Assembly (NCBI GenBank): GCA_022796315.1
Contig: JAAWIL010000031.1
Span: 1 to 15,465, forward strand
Direction: 5' to 3'
DNA length: 15,465 nucleotides
From: Oscillibacter sp.
GTDB lineage: Bacteria > Bacillota > Clostridia > Oscillospirales > Oscillospiraceae
This document shows, piece by piece, positions 1-5,876 of this stretch. Below the pieces are notes generated by a model that was not told where the DNA came from, ran no database searches, and saw nothing but the letters and a program-made list of their open reading frames with translations. A program made the translations under genes and the position numbers. How positions within the stretch are numbered: position 1 is the first letter of the stretch; each line of letters opens with the position of its first letter.

Positions 1-59
1 AAAATCCTTGCCATCCGTCAGGATGCCTGCGGATTTTTGCCTTGCAGGGCAAAAAATCC
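1..59. other. Hairpin-rich intergenic sequence at the window edge
   Basis: No gene is seen between the window edge and the end of cdd. AAAATCC at 1-7 can pair with GGATTTT at 31-37 around a smaller CATCC/GGATG hairpin (12-16 with 21-25). Alternatively, GGATTTTTGCC at 31-41 can pair with GGCAAAAAATCC at 48-59, with one extra A. The two folds are mutually exclusive. They could be the terminator of a gene off the left edge or part of a dispersed palindromic repeat. The gene expected beyond this edge is era, from Bacillus gene order, but that cannot be seen. Confidence 0.3.
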
Positions 60-123
60 ACTCGCCAATCCATACACGTCGACATATTAAACAGGCTCTC
101 AGGCGTTTGGAGTGCGCAAAACA

Positions 124-154
124 CAGTCAGCTGTCCCCTTGGGACAGCTGACTG
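124..154 (-). terminator. Probable intrinsic terminator of cdd
   Basis: A perfect 14-bp stem (124-137 with 141-154) with a CTT loop begins 24 bases past the cdd stop codon. Read on the minus strand it is followed by TGTGTTTTGCG, a T-rich but interrupted tract, so termination may be incomplete. Position and stem strength support the call; the poor T-tract weakens it. Confidence 0.55.
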
Positions 155-177
155 CCGCTGAATACCAATCCGCAGAC

Positions 178-570
178 TCACCGGAGATACTCCGGCCCAA
201 AGCTGTGGGGCAGAAGCTCCGGGAGGGTAAAGACCTGCTCCTCCCCGGCGGCGTTGAGGCAGATGATCTCCAGGTTCGGGGCGAACTCCCGCATCACCTG
301 GCGGCACACGCCGCAGGGTACGCAGAAATCCTCGCTCCTCCCCGCCACCACAATGCGCAGGAAGGAGGTGTGCCCCTCCGCCACGGCGTGGAAGATGGCG
401 TTGCGCTCGGCGCAGAGCCCGGCGGGGTAGGAGGCGTTCTCCACATTGCAGCCGGTGAACACGGCGCCGTCGGAGCACTCCAGGGCGGCTCCCACGGGAA
501 AGTGGGAGTAGGGGACATAGGCCCGGTCCAGCATGGCGGTGGCCGCCGCCTTCAATTCCTCTCGGGTCAT
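178..570 (-). CDS. cdd: Cytidine deaminase
   Basis: Deaminates cytidine and deoxycytidine to uridine and deoxyuridine in pyrimidine salvage; a cytosolic, homotetrameric zinc enzyme in this small-subunit family. The 130-residue protein has the usual length. The zinc site is visible as C53-A-E55 (Glu55 being the proton shuttle) plus P-C86-G-V-C89. The substrate-binding GCNVENASYP segment is at 40-49, with Asn42 and Glu44. An AAAGGAGG site lies 7 bases before the ATG. In Bacillus subtilis cdd lies in yqfC-yqfD-phoH-yqfF-ybeY-dgkA-cdd-era. Here it is on the same strand as ybeY but about 10.4 kb downstream of it, and dgkA is not seen. No convincing promoter was found in the 136 bases upstream, so it may be read from the deacetylase transcript. 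Confidence 0.97.
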   Translation of the reverse strand: MTREELKAAATAMLDRAYVPYSHFPVGAALECSDGAVFTGCNVENASYPAGLCAERNAIFHAVAEGHTSFLRIVVAGRSEDFCVPCGVCRQVMREFAPNLEIICLNAAGEEQVFTLPELLPHSFGPEYLR

Positions 571-706
571 GGGGGTTCCTCCTTTTCAAAATCTGCGATC
601 ACAGCGTACTGCACGGAAACCGTCAGGCGACCTGCGGGTCCCTGATTCATGCGCGCTGCGTCATAATATGGGATGACCTGCGCGGCCCGCTCCTTGAAAA
701 GCCGGC

Positions 707-1969
707 TTACGACTGCCACCGGACCTCCCGCTGGGGCCGGGACTCCAGGTCGATGACCTCCCGGGCGTCATAGAACTGCTCGTACCAGCTCAGAACCTTC
801 TCGCTGCCCCGCAGGGTGGTGCCGTCTGGGTGGAGCCGGTCGCAGATCACCGCGGGGATATCGCTCTTGATCTTGGAGAAGGAGCTGATGCCCACGGACG
901 CGAAGACCCGGAACCCCTGGTCATAGAGATAGCGGAAGATGGGTCCGGTCTGGTCCACGTCGTTCCCGTCGGGCCGGGCGCCGTGGGGGTAGTAGAGAAT
1001 CGGCGTGGCTCCCACCAGGGACCCCACCTCGTCCAGCCAGCGCTCCGTGTCCGCCTTCACGGTGTCCAGAGACTTCTTGGCCAGGTTGATGTGGCCCCAG
1101 GTGTGGCTGCCGAAGGTCCAGCCGGTGCGCTTGAGCTCCTCCACAATGGGCTTCACCGCCTCCCGCTCCTTCTGGCGGTTGGCCTCCTTGGTCTCGTCCC
1201 AGGACTTGGTGTCCGTGGCGGTGCGGTAGCCGAGGATGCCCTCGTAGCCCGTCAGGCTCAGGCTGCCCTTGGCCCCGAAGGGGGAGAAATCCGGGTGCTC
1301 CTCCACGAATTTGTCCAGAATCGTGATGGCGTCCAGATCCCGGGAGACGACCTCGTTGCCCTGGGGGTCCAGGCCCCAGGACCAGAGCTTGCCGTCCTCC
1401 CCGATGATGAGCTTGTAAGTAAAGCCGTTTTCCAGCATGTAGGGATAATAGTTGGTATCGTCGTAGGAGAAGATCAGGGGCTTCTTCCCCTCGGGGAGGT
1501 AGAGGGTGTTGCGGACCATCTTGGGCTGGCCGTCCTCGCCGGTGGTCTCGCTCCACACGTCGTTGATGTCCACCAGGACATATCCCCTGTCGTAGACGCT
1601 CTGGAGGATCTTGTTGTACTCGCCCACGGTGACCATGTAGTCGTCGATGCCGTCGCTCTGGGCGTCTCCGTCAAAGGCCAGCTCGGGGTAGGCCACCACC
1701 GGGTGGAAGAACAGATGCTCCACGATGCCGTCCCAGGCGGCGTAGGTCACCCCGTCCCGGCTGCCGCCCTCCGGCATGACCTTGGGGTCCAGGATCTCAT
1801 AGGCCGCCGGTTCCGCTTCCCCCGGCTCCTCCGATTCCGAGGGCTGGGTCTCCTCCTCGGGAGGGGCGGAGGGCTCCTGGCCGTCCGGCGGCGCTGGCTG
1901 GGGCTGGCCGCAGGCGGTCAGGGAGAGGAGCAGAAGCAGGGTGAGAAAAAACGAGAGCGCACGGTGCAT
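707..1969 (-). CDS. Lipoprotein polysaccharide deacetylase (NodB-like)
   Basis: A secreted, membrane-anchored carbohydrate esterase of the polysaccharide deacetylase superfamily; family members remove acetyl groups from peptidoglycan, chitin-like or other cell-surface glycans. The 420-residue protein opens with a lipoprotein signal peptide ending SLTAC, so Cys20 is the lipidation site. A Pro/Glu/Ser-rich linker follows (21-55). The catalytic domain has motif 1 as SYDD (168-171) and motif 2 as SHTWGH (288-293, metal-binding His289 and His293). YYPHGARPD at 326-334 resembles motif 3. About 115 residues separate motifs 1 and 2, more than in compact NodB domains. The ATG was chosen because it starts a textbook lipoprotein signal and follows an AGGAAGGA site; the frame stays open a further 81 codons upstream, but that part crosses the promoter and palindromes. 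The substrate is unknown. Confidence 0.9.
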   Translation of the reverse strand: MHRALSFFLTLLLLLSLTACGQPQPAPPDGQEPSAPPEEETQPSESEEPGEAEPAAYEILDPKVMPEGGSRDGVTYAAWDGIVEHLFFHPVVAYPELAFDGDAQSDGIDDYMVTVGEYNKILQSVYDRGYVLVDINDVWSETTGEDGQPKMVRNTLYLPEGKKPLIFSYDDTNYYPYMLENGFTYKLIIGEDGKLWSWGLDPQGNEVVSRDLDAITILDKFVEEHPDFSPFGAKGSLSLTGYEGILGYRTATDTKSWDETKEANRQKEREAVKPIVEELKRTGWTFGSHTWGHINLAKKSLDTVKADTERWLDEVGSLVGATPILYYPHGARPDGNDVDQTGPIFRYLYDQGFRVFASVGISSFSKIKSDIPAVICDRLHPDGTTLRGSEKVLSWYEQFYDAREVIDLESRPQREVRWQS

Positions 1970-2008
1970 GAAAAACAGTCCTTCCTGTCGAAAATTGTCA
2001 TCGGACCC

Positions 2009-2017
2009 AGTATAGCA
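2009..2017 (-). promoter_or_regulatory. Extended -10 promoter for the deacetylase gene
   Basis: On the minus strand the sequence reads TGCTATACT: a TGn extension and a TATACT -10 box, about 40 bases before the ATG at 1969. No good -35 hexamer stands at 17 bases; a weak TTGTTC lies 20 bases upstream. Extended -10 promoters tolerate a poor -35. It lies between the gene and the palindromic element at 2079-2276. Confidence 0.55.
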
Positions 2018-2078
2018 AACATTCGGTAAAAAAGGAACAACAAAAAGATGACAAATCAATGACAGGTCCAAAAGCAGA

Positions 2079-2276
2079 GCGCGGCAATGCCGCGCCCCCA
2101 GGCTGTCGAAAAAGCATTTTCGACAGCCTGAGCAAGTTTTCAGAACTTTAAAAAAGTTCTGAAAACTTATTGAAATGGCGCGGGAAACCCTTCCTGGGTT
2201 TCCCGCACACACCCTTCCTTCCCGTCGAAGTAGCTTTCCTGTTTTTCGACACTCTGAGGGCGCGGCAATGCCGCGC
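2079..2276. repeat. MITE-like element made of five hairpins
   Basis: The element is bounded by two copies of the palindrome GCGCGGCAATGCCGCGC (2079-2095 and 2260-2276). The outer 35 bases on each side (2079-2113 and 2242-2276) are inverted repeats matching at 31 of 35 positions. Between them lie consecutive hairpins: a 13-bp stem 2100-2112/2117-2129, a 16-bp perfect stem 2134-2149/2153-2168, an 11-bp stem 2180-2190/2196-2206, and a 6-bp GTCGAA/TTCGAC pair (2224-2229/2245-2250). No coding capacity is seen. This fits a non-autonomous miniature transposable element or a structured palindromic repeat. It starts 12 bases past the spoVAE stop, so it may also serve as that operon's transcription end. 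Confidence 0.7.
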
Positions 2277-2288
2277 CCCGCTCCTGGG

Positions 2289-2645
2289 TTACCGCTTGTT
2301 TCCCGGCTTGAACACCAGGGCCATCAGTACGCCGAAGACCACAGCGGCGGCGATGCCCCCCGCCGTGGCGGAGAGCCCCCCGGTGAATACCCCCAGCCAG
2401 CCCTTCAGGGCCACGGCCTCCTTCACCCCCTGGGCCAGGGAGTGGCCGAAGCCCGTCAGGGGGACGGTGGCCCCCGCGCCGCCCCAGTCGGCAAGGGGCT
2501 GGTACAGCCCCAGGGCGCTGAGGAGCACGCCGGCCACCACGTAGCCGGTCAGAATCCGGGCGGGGGTCAGCCGGGTCTTGTCGATGAAGAGCTGACCGAT
2601 GGCGCAGAGCGCCCCGCCGCAGAGAAATGCGTTCAAATAGTCCAT
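2289..2645 (-). CDS. spoVAE: Stage V sporulation protein AE
   Basis: A small integral membrane protein of the SpoVA complex, which moves Ca-dipicolinate into the forespore and releases it in germination. The 118-residue protein is hydrophobic, with apparent membrane segments near 3-20, 31-50 and 86-112. It carries the family-typical FGHSLAQGVKEA stretch (66-77) and a glycine-rich TGGLSATAGG run (88-97). Length and sequence match the SpoVAE (SpoVAEb) family. Its AAAGGAGG site overlaps the spoVAD stop codon, and only 14 bases separate the genes, so the two are surely one operon. A longer open frame upstream of the ATG lies inside spoVAD in another frame and is not used. Confidence 0.93.
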   Translation of the reverse strand: MDYLNAFLCGGALCAIGQLFIDKTRLTPARILTGYVVAGVLLSALGLYQPLADWGGAGATVPLTGFGHSLAQGVKEAVALKGWLGVFTGGLSATAGGIAAAVVFGVLMALVFKPGNKR

Positions 2646-2659
2646 AGATGTGCCTCCTT

Positions 2660-3676
2660 TCACTTGTGCGCGGACAGCCGCACCAGGTGGCAGATGCCCG
2701 GCACCGACTCCCCCTGGAAGCTGGAGGTGGGGGAGAGCAGGGCCCCCGTGGGGGCGAAGAGGATGTCCTTCCACGTTCCCCGCCGCAGCTCCGTCAGGAG
2801 GTAGCCGTTGAGCACCGACGCCGAGCACCCGCAGCCGGAGGCCCCGGCGTGCATGTCCTGCTTCTCCCGGTCGTAGAGGAGCATCCCGCAGTCCTGGAAG
2901 TGACTGCCCAGGTCGATGCCGTCCTTGGCGAAGAAGTCCCGGACAATGGCGTGGCCCAGCTCCCCCAGGTCGCCGGTGATGATGAGATCGTAGTCCCTGG
3001 GGCCGGTTTTGGTGTCCCGGAAGAAGGCGGAGAGGGTGTCGTAGGCGGCGGGGGCCATGGCGGCGCCCATGTTGTTGGCGTCGGTGATCCCCCGGTCCAC
3101 GATCTTGCCGCAGGTGACATGGGTGACGTAGGGCCCCTCCCCCTCGGCGGTGAGCACCGTGCAGCCGGCGGCGGTGGCGGTCCACTGGGCCGTGGGGGGC
3201 CGCTGGCTGCCGTAGGGCACCGGCATCCGGTACTGCCGCTCGGCGGTGCAGAAGTGGGAGCTGGTGAGGGCGGCGCAGGTCTTGGCGAAGCCGCCGTCAA
3301 TCAGCATCGCCGCCAGGGACAGGGATTCCCCCATGGTGGAACAGGCCCCGTAGAGCCCGTAGAAGGGGATGCCAAAGGGCCGCAGGCTGAAGGAGGACCC
3401 GATGCACTGATTCAGCAGGTCCCCGGCCAGGACGTAGTCGATGTCGCCGGGCTTCAGCCGGGCCTGGTCCAGCGCCCGCTGGAGGACCTTCTTCTGCATG
3501 GCGGACTCCGCTTTTTCCCAGGTCTTTTCCCCGAAGAAGGAGTCCTCGCACAGCTCGTCAAAGTAGGTGGCCAGAGGCCCCTCCTTCTCAAATTTTCCGC
3601 CGATGTTGGCAAACGAGCACACAGAGGGCGGGTGCGCCAGGGCCAGGGTGCGCTTGCCAATCCGTTTATCGTTCAA
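2660..3676 (-). CDS. spoVAD: Stage V sporulation protein AD
   Basis: A soluble SpoVA subunit with a thiolase-like fold; in Bacillus it binds dipicolinic acid directly. From the TTG start the product is 338 residues, the same length as Bacillus SpoVAD. Recognisable segments include AGDLLNQ (near 84-90), GACSTMGES with Cys112, SSHFCTAERQYR (near 139-150), GITDANNMGAAMAPAA (near 196-211), ITGDLGE and the C-terminal ATGALLSPT. The TTG at 3676 is preferred over the ATG at 3691: GAGGTGG (3683-3689) lies exactly 6 bases before the TTG, whereas the ATG overlaps that site and has none of its own. A sigma-G-type promoter just upstream would leave the ATG only about 10 bases of leader. spoVAC, the usual preceding gene, is absent; the upstream kilobase is repeats. 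Confidence 0.95.
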   Translation of the reverse strand: MNDKRIGKRTLALAHPPSVCSFANIGGKFEKEGPLATYFDELCEDSFFGEKTWEKAESAMQKKVLQRALDQARLKPGDIDYVLAGDLLNQCIGSSFSLRPFGIPFYGLYGACSTMGESLSLAAMLIDGGFAKTCAALTSSHFCTAERQYRMPVPYGSQRPPTAQWTATAAGCTVLTAEGEGPYVTHVTCGKIVDRGITDANNMGAAMAPAAYDTLSAFFRDTKTGPRDYDLIITGDLGELGHAIVRDFFAKDGIDLGSHFQDCGMLLYDREKQDMHAGASGCGCSASVLNGYLLTELRRGTWKDILFAPTGALLSPTSSFQGESVPGICHLVRLSAHK

Positions 3677-3682
3677 AGAAAA

Positions 3683-3689
3683 CCACCTC
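3683..3689 (-). promoter_or_regulatory. Ribosome binding site that fixes a TTG start for spoVAD
   Basis: GAGGTGG on the minus strand, 6 bases before TTG at 3676. Its last base is part of the ATG at 3691-3689, so that ATG cannot be the codon this site serves. Confidence 0.7.
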
Positions 3690-3707
3690 ATTTTGATGGA
3701 TTTTCCA

Positions 3708-3737
3708 TAGGATGTCCGGAAAGGGGGGAAATTATGA
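3708..3737 (-). promoter_or_regulatory. Sigma-G-type forespore promoter of spoVAD-spoVAE
   Basis: On the minus strand TCATA (3733-3737) is followed after exactly 18 bases by CATCCTA (3708-3714). Known Bacillus sigma-G promoters resemble GnATA/G, about 18 bases, then CATnnTA. The -10 fits fully and the -35 misses one base. Transcription would begin near 3701, about 25 bases before the TTG start. spoVA is sigma-G dependent in Bacillus, so the identity of the gene supports the call. Confidence 0.6.
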
Positions 3738-3932
3738 GGGGGCTTCCGGTATTTTTGGAGATTTCCGCGGCAACAGGGTGTCCCGTGGGTATAGTAGGGG
3801 CCGGCGCCCTCGCCGGCCCGTTTCTCCGCAAGATCCGGAGTTTCTTTAGAACACCAGGGCCGGTAGGGCCCGGCCCCCTGGCCGGGCCAAGCCCTCCACC
3901 ACCAGGTTTGGCGGTCAGCGGTTTTTCCTCCC

Positions 3933-4080
3933 CACAGGGCACGTTCGTGGATGGGAGAGCCCCTCAGTCTGGCCTGGGGCCAGCCAGCTCCCCCCGAGGG
4001 GGGAGCCAAGCGGGGTGCGCCGTTTCTTCGATGCCGCTGGAGCTTCCGGGGGATGGGCGGCCCAGGGGTGCCGCCCCTAC
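3933..4080 (+). repeat. Direct repeat, copy 1 of about 148 bp
   Basis: Nearly identical to 4471-4619 over about 148 bases, strongest from CCCTCAGTCTGGCCTG onwards. It includes CCAGCTCCCCC, the segment TTCTTCGATGCCGCTGGAGC, and a terminal GGGCGGCCCAGGGGTGCCGC palindrome ending CCCCTAC. Confidence 0.8.
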
Positions 4081-4470
4081 GGTCCTTCTGCAGCGCCTGC
4101 GTATCTGGCTTGATACCCGATATAGACAGTATTGCCTATAACACTTTCTTTCCGGCTTGGTGTATGATGATGGCAGGAGGTGAAAAATGGAACGATTTCC
4201 CCAGAATTCCAGAAAGCCGGTAGGGGCGGCTATTAGCCGCCCGTCCTTCCGCGACCTCCGGACTTCCCTGTAGGGGCCGCCGCCCTCGGCGGCCCGTCTC
4301 CCCGCAACCTTCGACTCTCCCTGGGACGGCAGGCTCCGTAGGGCCCGGACCCCTGGCCGGGCCAACCCCTCCCCCGATAGGACTGGCGGTCAGCGTTTCC
4401 CCCCTCACGGCAGACCGGAGCTTCCTCTGGACGGGCGGCAGGTTGCCGCCCCTACAGGGCATCATCTCCT

Positions 4471-4619
4471 CACAGGACGCCCCGTGGACGGGGGAACCCC
4501 CTCAGTCTGGCCTGCGGCCAGCCAGCTCCCCCCTTGAGGGGAGCCAAGCGAGGGTGCGCCGGTTCTTCGATGCCGCTGGAGCTTCCGGGGGATGGGCGGC
4601 CCAGGGGTGCCGCCCCTAC
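4471..4619 (+). repeat. Direct repeat, copy 2 of about 148 bp
   Basis: Second copy of the 3933-4080 repeat, same orientation, with a handful of substitutions and one- or two-base indels. The last ~55 bases are identical in both copies, which suggests recent duplication or gene conversion. Confidence 0.8.
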
Positions 4620-4648
4620 ATAAACTCTCCGAATCGGACATTCCCCAA

Positions 4649-5812
4649 TCAGGTATAAGACCGCTCCACCCGGGGCACCGCGTAGTAGCTCCCGTCCAGC
4701 GCCCGGACCGCCGCCCGGATCTTCTCCTCCACCTGCTGGTCCGTCAGCCGGAAGTGATGGGGCACCACCACGTCGAAAATCACATTCGTGTGGGTGGGCC
4801 CCGTCACCATCCGGAAGTCATGGATGCTGATTTCATCATCAATGCACCGCACCAGCTCTGCCACCCGCCGCCGGGTGTCGGCGGTCACGCCGTCGTCGGT
4901 GGCGATGGGGTCCATGTGGATCACCGCCTCACAGCCCAGCTGCTCCCGCAGGGCCCGCTCCACGTTGTCAATCTCGTCGTGGAGCGCCAGCACGTCCTGG
5001 GAGGCGGAGACCTCCGCGTGGAGGGAGAGCATCCGGCGGCCGGGGCCGTAGTCGTGGACAATCAGGTCGTGGATGCCCACGATCCCCGGAGAGGCCAGCA
5101 CCAGATCCCGGATCTGCTGGACAAATTCCGCCGTGGGCGGCGTGCCCAGCAGGGGGTCAATGGTCTCCCGGGCCGACTGGATGCCGGACCAGAGGATGAA
5201 GGCCGCCACCAGCAGCCCCGCCCAGCCGTCAATCGCCGCGCCGGAGACCTGCCCGATCCAGGTGGCCGCCAGCACGGCGGCGGTGGCCGCGCTGTCGCTG
5301 AGGGAGTCGGCGGCGGTGGCCAGCATGGCGGGGGAGTTCAGCTTCCTGCCCAGGCGGCGGTTATAAAAGGTCATGTACAGCTTCACCGCGATGGAGGCGC
5401 AGAGAATCCCGGAGACCAGAGCCCCGGACTCCACGGGGACGGGGTGAAGCACCTTCTCCAGGGAGGACTGCCCCAGCTCGAAGCCCATCAGCAGGATCAG
5501 CATGGAGACGGCCAGGCCGGAGAGGTACTCAATCCGCCCGTGGCCGAAGGGGTGGTGGACGTCCGGCTTCTGCCCCGCCAGGTGGAACCCCAGCAGCGTC
5601 ACAAAGGAGCTGCCGGCGTCGGAGAGGTTGTTGAAGGCGTCGGCAGTGATGGCGATGGAGCCGGAGAGCCTGCCCGCCAGGAATTTTCCAAGAAACAGCA
5701 GCACGTTGAGGCAGATGCCCGCCGCGCCGCAGAGGACTCCGTAGTTCCGCCGGAGGGCGGCGGGGTCCTGGTGTTCCGGCTTGAGAAACAGCCGGGCCAA
5801 TAGAGTAATCAA
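4649..5812 (-). CDS. CDF-family metal cation exporter, probably manganese type
   Basis: A cation diffusion facilitator: a membrane dimer that exports divalent metal ions in exchange for protons. From the TTG start the product is 387 residues. The six-helix domain spans about 20-215 and the cytosolic metal-sensing domain about 225-300, with a further C-terminal ~85 residues containing HDFRMVTGPTHTNVIFD (331-347). Aligned by eye to FieF, the transport site is N61/D65 in helix 2 and D169/D173 in helix 5. DxxxD rather than HxxxD in helix 5 is the pattern of manganese (MntE-like) members. HHPFGHGRIEY is at 86-96. The TTG was chosen because AGGAGG (5823-5828) lies 10 bases before it and the product begins like relatives, MITLLARLFLKPE. 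The frame is open to 5908, but that overlaps the upstream gene. Confidence 0.9.
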   Translation of the reverse strand: MITLLARLFLKPEHQDPAALRRNYGVLCGAAGICLNVLLFLGKFLAGRLSGSIAITADAFNNLSDAGSSFVTLLGFHLAGQKPDVHHPFGHGRIEYLSGLAVSMLILLMGFELGQSSLEKVLHPVPVESGALVSGILCASIAVKLYMTFYNRRLGRKLNSPAMLATAADSLSDSAATAAVLAATWIGQVSGAAIDGWAGLLVAAFILWSGIQSARETIDPLLGTPPTAEFVQQIRDLVLASPGIVGIHDLIVHDYGPGRRMLSLHAEVSASQDVLALHDEIDNVERALREQLGCEAVIHMDPIATDDGVTADTRRRVAELVRCIDDEISIHDFRMVTGPTHTNVIFDVVVPHHFRLTDQQVEEKIRAAVRALDGSYYAVPRVERSYT

Positions 5813-5822
5813 AACGCGGAAG

Positions 5823-5828
5823 CCTCCT
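5823..5828 (-). promoter_or_regulatory. Ribosome binding site deciding the TTG start of the CDF exporter
   Basis: AGGAGG on the minus strand, 10 bases before TTG at 5812. No ATG or GTG lies in frame nearby downstream, and the upstream in-frame ATG at 5908 falls inside the preceding gene. Confidence 0.6.
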
Positions 5829-5853
5829 GAAAAGAAACGTTGGAGTTTAGCCA

Positions 5854-5876
5854 AGCCCCCCGTCAGACCGGGGGCT
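5854..5876 (-). other. Hairpin over the stop codon of the zinc-ribbon gene
   Basis: AGCCCCC (5854-5860 on the plus strand) pairs with GGGGGCT (5870-5876); the loop contains the TGA stop of the upstream gene. No T-tract follows on the minus strand, so it is probably not a terminator. It could reduce read-through or coupling into the exporter gene 42 bases further on. Confidence 0.35.

Larger units (their letters stand above)
1970..2288. other. Gene-free stretch between spoVAE and the deacetylase gene
   Basis: It holds the deacetylase promoter near its low-coordinate end and the MITE-like palindromic element over most of the rest. Open frames crossing it are repeat translations. No separate gene was seen. 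Confidence 0.7.
3795..4620. repeat. Cluster of GC-rich palindromic units
   Basis: At least seven palindromes built on TAGGGGC or TAGGGCC cores. Examples: GGGCCGGCG/CGCCGGCCC with a CCCT loop (3798-3819); GGCCCGGCC/GGCCGGGCC (3867-3888); GGGCGGCTA/TAGCCGCCC (4224-4242); a GGGCCGCCG unit near 4274; a GGGCCCGGAC unit near 4340; and GGGCGGC/GCCGCCCC units near 4434 and 4594. Several have the same outer TAGGGG...CCCCTA edges but different inner stems, and the same families recur at 9806-10459. This is dispersed extragenic palindromic repeat DNA. Confidence 0.75.
3692..4648. other. Gene-free kilobase between spoVAD and the CDF exporter
   Basis: Holds the spoVAD promoter at its low end, then a mosaic of GC-rich palindromic repeats from about 3795 to 4620. 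An AT-richer island of about 90 bases (4100-4190) lies inside it. Open frames here on both strands translate repeat DNA, with Pro/Gly/Arg-rich products that recur wherever the repeats do; none is a believable gene. Confidence 0.7.

Noticed and set aside
1970..2212. 81-codon upstream extension of the deacetylase
   Set aside because: It would cover the promoter and the MITE-like hairpins and bury the lipoprotein signal peptide inside the protein.
4110..4142. Promoter TTGATA...TATAAC in the AT-richer island
   Set aside because: The spacing is 21 bases, too long for sigma-A, and no intact gene follows.
4136..4465. Minus-strand 109-codon open frame in the repeat cluster
   Set aside because: Built from palindromic repeat units (GPARGPGPT-type peptides), without a ribosome binding site.
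4592..5803. Plus-strand open frame of about 400 codons opposite the CDF exporter
   Set aside because: Shadow of the exporter gene; composition is that of antisense GC-rich DNA.
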